DNA of 64,000 nucleotides from Parashewanella tropica (GCF_004358445.1 NZ_CP037951.1:2862001-2926000), one strand, 5' to 3'. Positions 36,701 to 45,531 are shown, numbered from the stretch's first letter. The notes: generated by a model from the letters alone, not told the origin. Numbers and translations are program-made.

Positions 36701-39700
36701 AGGCCACGAAGAAGTTACCGGTATCGACATTGTTTTCACTGTCGGTCACGGTGACACTAAACAGCTTAGATATTGCATCTTCTTTGTAGGGATCACCATG
36801 ATCGATGGCTTGAAGTAAGGTGACATCGTAGGTCCAAGTCCCCCCTGTGGTGTCAGCTGGGGCATTGAGCTTGATGGTCATCACTTGGTTACTGTCTGGG
36901 TTATTGCCCGTGTACCCTATCAAGGTTTGACTGTCCACATCCCACTGCCATTTGATATCAAGCCCGCCTGATTTCAGCCCAGCTGGACCACCTAATTCTA
37001 CGGTTAAGTTGTCCTTGTCAACGTTCCTTAGAACGATTTCACCGCTGTCGGTGGCACTGTTGGTGGTGTCGGGGACGCCTTCGGTGTCGGGTAAGCCATT
37101 GACTAAGCCTTCGTCGGAAACGTAAGCGCCTGTTGTCCAGATAAACACCGAGTCACTTTCAGGGGTGACGGTGATGTCTAAGGTTGTTGAAGCGCCGGTA
37201 CTCACAAAGTAAGTGATGGTCGGGACTTGGCCGTTCCAGTTCGGGACGGGGTCAAAACGATAATCACCATTCGTGTCGATAGTGATGCTGCCTATCGGTA
37301 AGCCAATGGTGCTGCCTGCACTGTAGCTTTTGCCATTGATTTCAAAACGAACCACCGTCAGCGTATCGTCCACATCACTGTCGTTGGTAAGTACATTACC
37401 GATGGCCGGATGGTCTTCAGCCACTGATTTGACATCAGCAGTGAGTTGACTGGGGTCGTCAACGGGGGTGACGGTCAGTGTTAAGGTGGAGCTGTCTTCA
37501 ACGCCTTTGCTGTCCGTCAGTAGATAGGTGATAACCGGAACCGGACCAAAGTAATCTTTAGCGGGTTTAAAGCTGTACTGACCGCTGGTGTTCAGGCTGA
37601 ACACCCCAATGTCTTTGAGGATTATCACCGCATCCGATGCCGTGTAAGTATTCGTGTCGCCTGCTATGGTGAAGCTCTTCACGGTTACTGGGCCATTGGC
37701 ACTAATGCCATCGATGACATTGCCCGTGATAGGGTCACTGTCTTCGGCAAGGCTTCGAGTTTCATTGTCATCGGTGTAACCACTGATGAGTGGATTCACG
37801 GTAATGTGAGCGGTACTTCGATCTCCATCGCCATCAAGGATAGTCACCAGGAAGTCTAAGTCACCATCGGCGGGCGCTTGGATAGGATGGAACTGCTTGA
37901 ACGTCCAACTGCCCGTTTGGGTCAGCTCGAACTTAAAGATTTCGGTGCCATCTTCTGCTTTACCGGTAATGACATTGCCCGAGAGATAGAACAGGATATT
38001 CTGCCCATCAAGGGTTTTTACTCCTTTTTCTGTGGTGGGCTGTAAAATGAGACGACCTTGACCGTCCCCACCCCATTGAACATTCAGCTCGCTGGCGGCA
38101 AGACCTATGGGTTCACCGGGTAAGGCGTTAACTTCTAAAACGTCCACGGATGGAGCGGTGATGTCCGCCGCGCGGTCGTCCTCAAAGGCCACGAAGAAGT
38201 TACCGGTATCGACATTGTTTTCACTGTCGGTCACGGTGACACTAAACAGCTTAGATATTGCATCTTCTTTGTAGGGATCACCATGATCGATGGCTTGAAG
38301 TAAGGTGACATCGTAGGTCCAAGTCCCCCCTGTGGTGTCAGCTGGGGCATTGAGCTTGATGGTCATCACTTGGTTACTGTCTGGGTTATTACCCGTGTAC
38401 CCTATCAAGGTTTGACTGTCCACATCCCACTGCCATTTGATATCAAGCCCGCCTGATTTCAGCCCAGCTGGACCACCTAATTCTACGGTTAAGTTGTCCT
38501 TGTCAACGTTCCTTAGAACGATTTCACCGCTGTCGGTGGCACTGTTGGTGGTGTCGGGGACGCCTTCGGTGTCGGGTAAGCCATTGACTAAGCCTTCGTC
38601 GGAAACGTAAGCGCCTGTTGTCCAGATAAACACCGAGTCACTTTCAGGGGTGACGGTGATGTCTAAGGTTGTTGAAGCGCCGGTACTCACAAAGTAAGTG
38701 ATGGTCGGGACTTGGCCGTTCCAGTTCGGGACGGGGTCAAAACGGTAATCACCATTCGTGTCGATGGTGATGCTGCCTATCGGTAAGCCAATGGTGCTGC
38801 CCGCGCTGTAGCTTTTGCCATTGATTTCAAAACGAACCACCGTCAGCGTATCGTCCACATCACTGTCGTTAGTGAGTACATTACCGATGGCCGGATGGTC
38901 TTCAGCCACTGATTTGACATCAGCAGTGAGTTGACTGGGGTCGTCAACGGGAGTGACGGTGATGTTAAGAGCTGCTTGAGCTGAGTTAGTGTCACTGTGA
39001 GTATTAAGCGTATACGTCACCGTTGGTACTGTGCCATTCCAGTTTTTCGCTGGCACAAAGGTGTAAGTACCATCACTGTTTAGGGTGAACGAACCTTCGG
39101 ATAAAGACACTGTGGTTCCGGCCGTATAGCTGATATCGCCTATCTTGAAGCTCACAACACTTAGGTCATCATCTACATCTGAGTCATTATCAAGTACATT
39201 ACCTGTAGCCGTGGTATCTTCATCAATGACGTTAACATCATCTTTTGCAATCGTTGGATCATCGACCGGGTCGACAGTGATATTGAGATCCGCTTTTGCT
39301 GGATTAGTGCCACTGTGAGTATTAAGCGTATACGTCACCGTTGGTACTGTGCCATTCCAGTCTTTCGCTGGCACAAAGGTGTAAGTACCATCACTGTTTA
39401 GGGTGAAAGCGCCTTCGGCTAAAGCAACAGTTGTCCCTGCTGTATAAGTGCTATCACCTATTTTGAAGCTCACGACACTTAGGTCGTCATCTACATCTGA
39501 GTCATTATCAAGTACATTACCTGTAGCCGTGGTATCTTCATCAATGACGTTAACATCATCTTTTGCAATCGTTGGATCATCGACAGGGTCGACGGTAATA
39601 TTGAGATCCGCTTGCGCAGAGTTAGTGTCACTGTGAGTATTAAGCGTATACGTCACCGTTGGTACTGTGCCATTCCAGTCTTTCGCTGGCACAAAGGTGT

Positions 39701-42700
39701 AAGTACCATCACTGTTTAGGGTGAACGAACCTTCGGATAAAGACACTGTGGTTCCGGCCGTATAGCTGATATCGCCTATCTTGAAGCTCACAACACTTAG
39801 GTCATCATCTACATCTGAGTCATTATCAAGTACATTACCTGTAGCCGTGGTATCTTCATCAATGACGTTAACATCATCTTTTGCAATAGTTGGATCATCG
39901 ACCGGGTCGACAGTGATATTGAGATCCGCTTTTGCTGGATTAGTGCCACTGTGAGTATTAAGCGTATACGTCACCGTTGGTACTGTGCCATTCCAGTCTT
40001 TCGCTGGCACAAAGGTGTAAGTACCATCACTGTTTAGGGTGAAAGCGCCTTCGGCTAAAGCAACAGTTGTCCCTGCTGTATAAGTGCTATCACCTATCTT
40101 GAAGCTCACGACACTTAGGTAATCATCTACATCCGAATCGTTGTCGAGGACATTACCCGTAGCCGTGGTATCTTCATCAATGACGTTAACATCATCTTTT
40201 GCAATCGTTGGATCATCGTCTGGGTTAACGGTGATATTAAGGGTCGCTTGTGCTGGGTTAGTGTCACTGTGAGTATTAAGCGTATACGTCACCGTTGGTA
40301 CTGTGCCATTCCAGTCTTTCGCTGGCACAAAGGTGTAAGTACCATCACTGTTTAGGGTGAAAGCGCCTTCGGCTAAAGCAACAGTTGTCCCTGCTGTATA
40401 AGTGCTATCACCTATTTTGAAGCTCACGACACTTAGGTCGTCATCTACATCTGAGTCATTATCAAGTACATTACCTGTAGCCGTGGTATCTTCATCAATG
40501 ACGTTAACATCATCTTTTGCAATAGTTGGATCATCGACCGGGTCGACAGTGATATTGAGATCCGCTTTTGCTGGATTAGTGCCACTGTGAGTATTAAGCG
40601 TATACGTCACCGTCGGTACTGTGCCATTCCAGTCTTTCGCTGGCACAAAGGTGTAAGTACCATCACTGTTTAGGGTGAAAGCGCCTTCGGCTAAAGCAAC
40701 AGTTGTCCCTGCTGTATAAGTGCTATCACCTATTTTGAAGCTCACGACACTTAGGTCGTCATCTACATCTGAGTCATTATCAAGTACATTACCTGTAGCC
40801 GTGGTATCTTCATCAATGACGTTAACATCATCTTTTGCAATCGTTGGATCATCGACAGGGTCGACGGTAATATTGAGATCCGCTTGCGCAGAGTTAGTGT
40901 CACTGTGAGTATTAAGCGTATACGTCACCGTTGGTACTGTGCCATTCCAGTCTTTCGCTGGCACAAAGGTGTAAGTACCATCACTGTTTAGGGTGAACGA
41001 ACCTTCGGATAAAGACACTGTGGTTCCGGCCGTATAGCTGATATCGCCTATCTTGAAGCTCACAACACTTAGGTCATCATCTACATCTGAGTCATTATCA
41101 AGTACATTACCTGTAGCCGTGGTATCTTCATCAATGACGTTAACATCATCTTTTGCAATAGTTGGATCATCGACCGGGTCGACAGTGATATTGAGATCCG
41201 CTTTTGCTGGATTAGTGTCACTGTGAGTATTAAGCGTATACGTCACCGTTGGTACTGTGCCATTCCAGTCTTTCGCTGGCACAAAGGTGTAAGTACCATC
41301 ACTGTTTAGGGTGAAAGCGCCTTCGGCTAAAGCAACATTTGTCCCTGCTGTATAAGTGCTATCACCTATTTTGAAGCTCACGACACTTAGGTCGTCATCT
41401 ACATCTGAGTCATTATCAAGTACATTACCTGTAGCCGTGGTATCTTCATCAATGACGTTAACATCGTCTTTTGCAATAGTTGGATCATCGACCGGGTCGA
41501 CAGTGATATTGAGATCCGCTTTTGCTGGATTAGTGCCACTGTGAGTATTAAGCGTATACGTCACCGTCGGTACTGTGCCATTCCAGTCTTTCGCTGGCAC
41601 AAAGGTGTAAGTACCATCACTGTTTAGGGTGAAAGCGCCTTCGGCTAAAGCAACATTTGTCCCTGCTGTATAAGTGCTATCACCTATTTTGAAGCTCACG
41701 ACACTTAGGTCGTCATCTACATCTGAGTCATTATCAAGTACATTACCTGTAGCCGTGGTATCTTCATCAATGACGTTAACATCATCTTTTGCAATCGTTG
41801 GATCATCGACAGGGTCGACGGTAATATTGAGATCCGCTTGCGCAGAGTTAGTGTCACTGTGAGTATTAAGCGTATACGTCACCGTTGGTACTGTGCCATT
41901 CCAGTCTTTCGCTGGCACAAAGGTGTAAGTACCATCACTGTTTAGGGTGAACGAACCTTCGGATAAAGACACTGTGGTTCCGGCCGTATAGCTGATATCG
42001 CCTATCTTGAAGCTCACAACACTTAGGTCATCATCTACATCTGAGTCATTATCAAGTACATTACCTGTAGCCGTGGTATCTTCATCAATGACGTTAACAT
42101 CATCTTTTGCAATAGTTGGATCATCGACCGGGTCGACAGTGATATTGAGATCCGCTTTTGCTGGATTAGTGTCACTGTGAGTATTAAGCGTATACGTCAC
42201 CGTTGGTACTGTGCCATTCCAGTCTTTCGCTGGCACAAAGGTGTAAGTACCATCACTGTTTAGGGTGAAAGCGCCTTCGGCTAAAGCAACAGTTGTCCCT
42301 GCTGTATAAGTGCTATCACCTATTTTGAAGCTCACGACACTTAGGCCATTATCTACATCCGAATCGTTGTCGAGGACATTACCTGTAGCAGTGGTGTCTT
42401 CATTTACCACGTTTAAATCGTCTTCGGTCTTTGTGGGATCATCAACTGGCGTGACATTAATCGTAACATTGGCTTCAGCTGTATCACCATCAACATCTCT
42501 AGCCACATAGTTGAAACTAACTTCGCCATTGTAGTTTTCGTTTGGCTCAAAAGTGATAATGCCGTCGGTGCTAATCACCACTTGGCCATTGGGAACTGTG
42601 ATGGTTTGTACGTTACCCGTTAACGCTTCTCCATTAATGGATTGTATTGCTAAGCCACCATCAGGCGCATCATCATTGGCAAGTAAATTTAGTGCTATAG

Positions 42701-43511
42701 AATTGTCTTCAGTAACTGAATAACTATCAGGTTTTGCATCTACATCATCATTAACAGGCGTCACAACTATCGCAAGTGTCGCTGATGCACCAGTATTAGT
42801 CGTATAAGTGATTAACGGTAAGGCGCCATTCCAATTGGCAACTGGCTCGAAGCGGTAATCACCATTAGCATTGACAACCAAGGTTCCATTTTCAAGTTGA
42901 ATAGTTTGCCCTGCATCAAATCTTTCGCCATTGATGAGTACGCTGGAGACAAAAAGAGTAGAGTCTGGGTCAACATCATTTTCTAACACATTCCCTACTG
43001 CAACTTCATCTTCAGCTATGGTATTGGAGTCATTGGCTAATATAGAATCAAATAGAACATTACCTTCACCTTGGTCACTTCTATTGATACTTCCAGCTAT
43101 CAACGCCTGTGTGTCAAATCCTGCTTGCGCTATAGTTTCATCACCTACTCTATCTACAGCAATAAAATCAAAACCACCTTCTTGACGAGTTCCGCCTGCT
43201 GCGGTTTCAATTTCAAGTGAAGGATCACCACCAGCTAAAATAATGGCTTGAATATTTTCAATAGCATTGATATTTGTCACTGGAAGTAAATTATTGGTAA
43301 CGACAGGAGAAATAGAATTATCGGCGTTTGACTGAACTTCGCCATTCTCAAATTTTATCGAAAAGAGTGCGCCATCAAAAACTATAATGCTTGCACCTTT
43401 GGGAATGAAGTCTCCTGCTTTAGCGCGATACTCTATATCGCCCAGTGAAACTCCAATATGACCATTAACAGAGTGAAACTTGCCAGATTGCAAGACGGTA
43501 AACAATTCCAT
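33711..43511 (-). CDS. Giant LapA/BpfA-like repeat adhesin, 3266 residues
   Basis: The N-terminal ~140 residues resemble the LapA-type retention module: VNGHIGVSLGDIEYRAKAGDFIPKGA, IQAIILAGGDPS and then TAAG at 103-106, the motif cut by LapG-type periplasmic proteases. Two or three divergent cadherin-like units are followed by 11 near-identical 106-residue tandem-95-type units, then alternating T1SS-143-type and cadherin-like domains with large internal duplications, a jelly-roll-like insert (REVVGEFDLTKSS...), and a VCBS-like unit near the end (GKYGELVIAEDGQYTYTL). No GGxGxD nonapeptides are visible, unusual for this group. AGGGG lies before the ATG and a good promoter about 65 bp upstream. 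TolC and OmpA-lipoprotein genes follow. Expected role: cell-surface attachment and biofilm formation. Confidence 0.9.
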   Translation of the reverse strand: MELFTVLQSGKFHSVNGHIGVSLGDIEYRAKAGDFIPKGASIIVFDGALFSIKFENGEVQSNADNSISPVVTNNLLPVTNINAIENIQAIILAGGDPSLEIETAAGGTRQEGGFDFIAVDRVGDETIAQAGFDTQALIAGSINRSDQGEGNVLFDSILANDSNTIAEDEVAVGNVLENDVDPDSTLFVSSVLINGERFDAGQTIQLENGTLVVNANGDYRFEPVANWNGALPLITYTTNTGASATLAIVVTPVNDDVDAKPDSYSVTEDNSIALNLLANDDAPDGGLAIQSINGEALTGNVQTITVPNGQVVISTDGIITFEPNENYNGEVSFNYVARDVDGDTAEANVTINVTPVDDPTKTEDDLNVVNEDTTATGNVLDNDSDVDNGLSVVSFKIGDSTYTAGTTVALAEGAFTLNSDGTYTFVPAKDWNGTVPTVTYTLNTHSDTNPAKADLNITVDPVDDPTIAKDDVNVIDEDTTATGNVLDNDSDVDDDLSVVSFKIGDISYTAGTTVSLSEGSFTLNSDGTYTFVPAKDWNGTVPTVTYTLNTHSDTNSAQADLNITVDPVDDPTIAKDDVNVIDEDTTATGNVLDNDSDVDDDLSVVSFKIGDSTYTAGTNVALAEGAFTLNSDGTYTFVPAKDWNGTVPTVTYTLNTHSGTNPAKADLNITVDPVDDPTIAKDDVNVIDEDTTATGNVLDNDSDVDDDLSVVSFKIGDSTYTAGTNVALAEGAFTLNSDGTYTFVPAKDWNGTVPTVTYTLNTHSDTNPAKADLNITVDPVDDPTIAKDDVNVIDEDTTATGNVLDNDSDVDDDLSVVSFKIGDISYTAGTTVSLSEGSFTLNSDGTYTFVPAKDWNGTVPTVTYTLNTHSDTNSAQADLNITVDPVDDPTIAKDDVNVIDEDTTATGNVLDNDSDVDDDLSVVSFKIGDSTYTAGTTVALAEGAFTLNSDGTYTFVPAKDWNGTVPTVTYTLNTHSGTNPAKADLNITVDPVDDPTIAKDDVNVIDEDTTATGNVLDNDSDVDDDLSVVSFKIGDSTYTAGTTVALAEGAFTLNSDGTYTFVPAKDWNGTVPTVTYTLNTHSDTNPAQATLNITVNPDDDPTIAKDDVNVIDEDTTATGNVLDNDSDVDDYLSVVSFKIGDSTYTAGTTVALAEGAFTLNSDGTYTFVPAKDWNGTVPTVTYTLNTHSGTNPAKADLNITVDPVDDPTIAKDDVNVIDEDTTATGNVLDNDSDVDDDLSVVSFKIGDISYTAGTTVSLSEGSFTLNSDGTYTFVPAKDWNGTVPTVTYTLNTHSDTNSAQADLNITVDPVDDPTIAKDDVNVIDEDTTATGNVLDNDSDVDDDLSVVSFKIGDSTYTAGTTVALAEGAFTLNSDGTYTFVPAKDWNGTVPTVTYTLNTHSGTNPAKADLNITVDPVDDPTIAKDDVNVIDEDTTATGNVLDNDSDVDDDLSVVSFKIGDISYTAGTTVSLSEGSFTLNSDGTYTFVPAKNWNGTVPTVTYTLNTHSDTNSAQAALNITVTPVDDPSQLTADVKSVAEDHPAIGNVLTNDSDVDDTLTVVRFEINGKSYSAGSTIGLPIGSITIDTNGDYRFDPVPNWNGQVPTITYFVSTGASTTLDITVTPESDSVFIWTTGAYVSDEGLVNGLPDTEGVPDTTNSATDSGEIVLRNVDKDNLTVELGGPAGLKSGGLDIKWQWDVDSQTLIGYTGNNPDSNQVMTIKLNAPADTTGGTWTYDVTLLQAIDHGDPYKEDAISKLFSVTVTDSENNVDTGNFFVAFEDDRAADITAPSVDVLEVNALPGEPIGLAASELNVQWGGDGQGRLILQPTTEKGVKTLDGQNILFYLSGNVITGKAEDGTEIFKFELTQTGSWTFKQFHPIQAPADGDLDFLVTILDGDGDRSTAHITVNPLISGYTDDNETRSLAEDSDPITGNVIDGISANGPVTVKSFTIAGDTNTYTASDAVIILKDIGVFSLNTSGQYSFKPAKDYFGPVPVITYLLTDSKGVEDSSTLTLTVTPVDDPSQLTADVKSVAEDHPAIGNVLTNDSDVDDTLTVVRFEINGKSYSAGSTIGLPIGSITIDTNGDYRFDPVPNWNGQVPTITYFVSTGASTTLDITVTPESDSVFIWTTGAYVSDEGLVNGLPDTEGVPDTTNSATDSGEIVLRNVDKDNLTVELGGPAGLKSGGLDIKWQWDVDSQTLIGYTGNNPDSNQVMTIKLNAPADTTGGTWTYDVTLLQAIDHGDPYKEDAISKLFSVTVTDSENNVDTGNFFVAFEDDRAEDVTEEAVNVIASGVREVVGEFDLTKSSAITSDRLIFADFVITGNGFTSSSNSNLVAADLRQGDTGLSVISNGSPYLPLNREIEFRDFGGGKTASEEVVIQLNPGTIAFEMNIEFSLLFGSELEKGEVVFYLNGNEVATRSFSNVPGSSDFAANFNAIPGGFDKVVIRATDNGHPIGENSDFAIKSIEFVGEENQPIGTAKGKLNVQWGADGEGSLILQPATESGLKTLDGQNIVLVHNGKVITAITEDNTVMFKFVFTPNTGSWNLLQYHHIQAPDDGDLDFLVTIIDGDGDRSTGHITVNPLISGYTDDNETRSLAEDSDPIMGNVIDGISANGPVTVKSFTIAGDTNTYTPSDAVIILKDVGVFSLNTSGQYSFKPAKDYFGPVPVITYLLTDSKDVEDTSTLSLTVTPEPDQVTVTASGVLVSEEGIAGLGVPDNDGQDDTTNQAFDEGTIEINNPDGTPYTISLDGPDGLTSGGKPIFWLWNKNTNTLTGAINTTGDDGLTISTPVVEVILTQQSDSNVWDYDLNILRGIDHPEATIEGIDFNLAVNIKDNDGNKLASTDLTVTVEDDGVSASNHTQTLDISVETFTSSNIEAEWAHLDGYNSTVRRYDGDDNDLAKDQIRWGSTYGEQSGYGFKDNDSGLNNALPLNQNIILGTFTHYNKIIQSGSSISEALLKLSFTLTDSNGDTTPVEMKIEFDHNETPNNGGAPDDIITVGKSTVTFEYEGNKYSIQVVGFVSYDEKGNAVVNPVIKTPENAETSYELAIRIVEGDQYTPPNITGNIIETSVSGADQGFELVAIAFEDNQQAINGGEITIVGKYGELVIAEDGQYTYTLTASADNIPDNQTETFTYTVKDADGDTAESQLIIDLNIVNQNDSNVINSTPDQLEVLSPDDIFDAMTNQEAVINDAYSEDSSDFSAYKGFEQQSILLGEDIDAIGTVSDVDGLSHNLAMSVYESEANNDGQSNAVDTPYQYYDDQDIRGELLP
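35446..35845 (-). repeat. Second copy of a ~400-bp internal duplication of the adhesin gene
   Basis: Encodes LISGYTDDNETRSLAEDSDP...VITYLLTDSK, almost the same as the segment at about 37461-37860; only a few residues differ (for example T/M, A/P, I/V, G/D). Boundaries are approximate. Confidence 0.75.
36684..37460 (-). repeat. 777-bp internal duplication of the adhesin gene, copy B
   Basis: Encodes 259 residues (DDPSQLTADV...FVAFEDDRA): one cadherin-like unit plus one T1SS-143-type domain. The protein sequence is identical to copy A at 38169-38945, 1485 bp away; only scattered base differences were seen. Confidence 0.9.
38169..38945 (-). repeat. 777-bp internal duplication of the adhesin gene, copy A
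   Basis: Identical at protein level to copy B (36684-37460). It begins exactly where the 318-bp array ends. The few base differences between copies (for example CGCGCTGTAG against TGCACTGTAG) are synonymous. Confidence 0.9.
38946..42443 (-). repeat. Tandem array of eleven 318-bp units in the adhesin gene
   Basis: 3498 bp = 11 x 318 bp, each coding a 106-residue cadherin-like/tandem-95 unit (DDPTIAKDDVNVIDEDTTATGNV...). Two variants alternate: S-type (GDSTYTAGT, ALAEGAF) and I-type (GDISYTAGT, SLSEGSF, always with the SDTNSAQA linker). Order from the N-terminus: S I S S I S S S I S I. Units 2-3, 5-6 and 9-10 are I-S pairs, pointing to growth by multi-unit duplication. Confidence 0.93.
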
Positions 43512-43575
43512 GTTAGCCCCTAAACGCTCATCCTTGAGCGGAGATTTTGATTAATTTTTATACTGCCAAGCGACG

Positions 43576-43604
43576 AATATAAGCTTGACCATTTTTATAG
43601 TCAA
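43576..43604 (-). promoter_or_regulatory. Sigma-70 promoter of the adhesin gene
   Basis: On the minus strand TTGACT - 17 bp - TATATT, a near-consensus promoter. The 5' UTR would be about 57 nt and contains a small hairpin CGCTCA-AGGA-TGAGCG (43525-43540) just upstream of the AGGGG ribosome-binding site. Confidence 0.7.
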
Positions 43605-43694
43605 TAGTTTTTACAACAAATGATTAACATTCATCAAATGTTCATCAGTCTTATTTTTAAGCCCGATATCCCACATAAAATTTTTTTCTTCGGG

Positions 43695-43700
43695 TATAAT
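43695..43700 (+). promoter_or_regulatory. -10 element of the DEAD-box helicase gene
   Basis: Perfect TATAAT, with no convincing -35 element at 17 bp. Transcription would start about 24 nt before the TTG start codon. Confidence 0.45.
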
Positions 43701-43730
43701 GCCAAGCGATATTGATTCTGGAGTATTCTT

Positions 43731-45071
43731 TTGCAATTTACCGAGTTTTCCTTAGACCGTCGTATTCTTGAAACCATCAATCACATGGGCTTCACTAAAG
43801 CGACTCAAATACAACAGCAAGCTATTCCTGTGGCAATGGCTGGTCGAGATATAATGGCCTCATCAAAGACTGGCTCAGGTAAAACGCTGGCATTTTTGCT
43901 CCCTGCGATGCAAAGAGTCATATCAACAAAGGCTTTGACTAAACGAGATCCTAGAGTATTAGTTTTGCTACCGACCCGAGAACTTGCCCAACAAGTTTAT
44001 AGTCAACTTCGATTATTAGTAGCTAATACTCGATATAAAGCTGTGAGTATACTTGGTGGGGAAAACTTCAATGACCAAGCTAAAGCACTTGCAAAAGATC
44101 CTCATTTTATTGTGGGTACTCCGGGACGAATTACAGACCATTTATTCCAAAAGAATTTGTATTTAAACGGCTTAGAGTTTTTAATTTTGGACGAAGCTGA
44201 TCGAATGTTGGATTTGGGTTTTGCAGCACAGCTCAGAGCCATACACAAAGCCGCTGATCATCGTCGTCGCCAAACATTAATGTTCTCAGCGACCCTTGAA
44301 CACGATGAAGTCAATGAAATTGCTGAAGAGCTGCTAAACAACCCAGAGCATCTTGTGGTTGATAGTGGTCATACAGAACATAAAGATATCACCCAAAAAG
44401 TATACTTATGTGACCATTTAGATCACAAAGAATCTTTACTGAATGCGATACTCAAACAAGACGAGCAAAAACAAATCATCATCTTTACGGCTACCAGAGA
44501 TGATACTCAACGACTTGCAGACAAGCTAAATCAAGATGGTTTTAAATCCATTGCATTAAGTGGTGATTTAAACCAAAGTGCCCGTAACAAGATCATGGAT
44601 CAATTCAGCCGTGGGCACTACCAAATACTGGTAACAACTGATGTCGCATCTCGTGGTTTAGACTTATTAAACGTCTCTTTAGTTGTAAACTTCGACATGC
44701 CAAAAATGACCGAAGAGTATGTCCATCGTATTGGTCGAACTGGACGAGCTGGTGCTAAAGGTGACGCAGTATCCCTTGTTGGCCCCAAAGATTGGGAAAG
44801 CTTTTTAAAAGTGCAGCGTTTCCTAAATAAAACCTTTGATTTTTCGAGCATAGAAGGGTTAGAAGGTAAATTTAAAGGCTTAAAACCCAAGCCGAAAGCC
44901 AAGGCTAAAACAGCAAAACCCTATACTAAACCGTCTGCAAAACGCAGGCCGCAAAACAAAAAAACCAAATCCGCTCCTAAAAGAGATAAGCGATTTGCGA
45001 ATTCAATTGATATTGGTGACGCGCCAATGCGCCGTAAGCCGGCAGCTAGCTTACCAATTGACGAAGATTAA
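43731..45071 (+). CDS. DEAD-box ATP-dependent RNA helicase
   Basis: 446 residues with a TTG start, chosen because GGAG is 7 nt upstream and the frame begins with the conserved Q-motif region (MQFTEFSLDRRILETINHMGFTKATQIQQQAIP). Motifs in order: SKTGSGKT (I), PTRELAQQ (Ia), GTPGR, LDEADRML (II, DEAD), FSATL (III, SAT), and HRIGRTGRAG (VI). The C-terminal ~70 residues are Lys/Pro/Arg-rich and probably bind RNA. It is related to SrmB/RhlE-type helicases of ribosome assembly or mRNA decay, but the exact orthologue is not certain. A DUF3010 gene follows 15 bp downstream. Confidence 0.95.
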   Translation: MQFTEFSLDRRILETINHMGFTKATQIQQQAIPVAMAGRDIMASSKTGSGKTLAFLLPAMQRVISTKALTKRDPRVLVLLPTRELAQQVYSQLRLLVANTRYKAVSILGGENFNDQAKALAKDPHFIVGTPGRITDHLFQKNLYLNGLEFLILDEADRMLDLGFAAQLRAIHKAADHRRRQTLMFSATLEHDEVNEIAEELLNNPEHLVVDSGHTEHKDITQKVYLCDHLDHKESLLNAILKQDEQKQIIIFTATRDDTQRLADKLNQDGFKSIALSGDLNQSARNKIMDQFSRGHYQILVTTDVASRGLDLLNVSLVVNFDMPKMTEEYVHRIGRTGRAGAKGDAVSLVGPKDWESFLKVQRFLNKTFDFSSIEGLEGKFKGLKPKPKAKAKTAKPYTKPSAKRRPQNKKTKSAPKRDKRFANSIDIGDAPMRRKPAASLPIDED

Positions 45072-45086
45072 TAATTAGGAAAAACA

Positions 45087-45521
45087 ATGAGAATTTGTGG
45101 TGTAGAACTGACTGGTGGCGAAGCCATTTTATGCTTACTAAGTTATGAGGGTGATACCTTCACGGTACCAGAATGCCGTAAGCGTTCTTTTAGCATATCG
45201 AAATCGAGTGAAACGGATAATATTCGTGACTTCCATTTTGCCTTTAATAAACTAATGGAAGATTACAAAATCGATCGCATCGTAATTTTAGAGCGTCATC
45301 AAAAAGGCAAGTTCGCAGGAAGTGCCACCAGCTTTAAACTTGAAGCGGCAATTCAACTCCAAGATCTTCCTGTAGATTTAATTTCGATTCTTGACGTGAA
45401 AGAGCAGATTAAACGTAACCCACCTCATGTAGATTTTGATACCTTGGGATTGAAAAAATTCCAAAAAACGGCATTTGAAACGGTTTATGCGTTTCAAAAC
45501 CGCTTGATCTATCAAAAATAA
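45087..45521 (+). CDS. DUF3010 family protein
   Basis: 144 residues, start MRICGVELTGGEAILCLLSYEG, recognised as DUF3010, a small gammaproteobacterial family with an RNase-H-like or actin-like N-terminal strand pattern. Function unknown. AGGAAAAACA precedes the ATG. It is probably co-transcribed with the DEAD-box helicase gene, as often seen in relatives, so a link to RNA metabolism is possible but not shown. Confidence 0.85.
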   Translation: MRICGVELTGGEAILCLLSYEGDTFTVPECRKRSFSISKSSETDNIRDFHFAFNKLMEDYKIDRIVILERHQKGKFAGSATSFKLEAAIQLQDLPVDLISILDVKEQIKRNPPHVDFDTLGLKKFQKTAFETVYAFQNRLIYQK

Positions 45522-45531
45522 TTTAGCTAAT

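Noticed and set aside
38946-42443. Repeats at constant spacing suggesting a CRISPR-like array
   Set aside because: The unit is 318 bp, has no spacers and is entirely coding.
39448-42510. Regularly spaced ~62-codon open frames on the plus strand, 318 bp or multiples apart
   Set aside because: They are antisense shadows of the 318-bp repeats in the adhesin gene; they repeat because the array repeats and have no ribosome-binding sites of their own.
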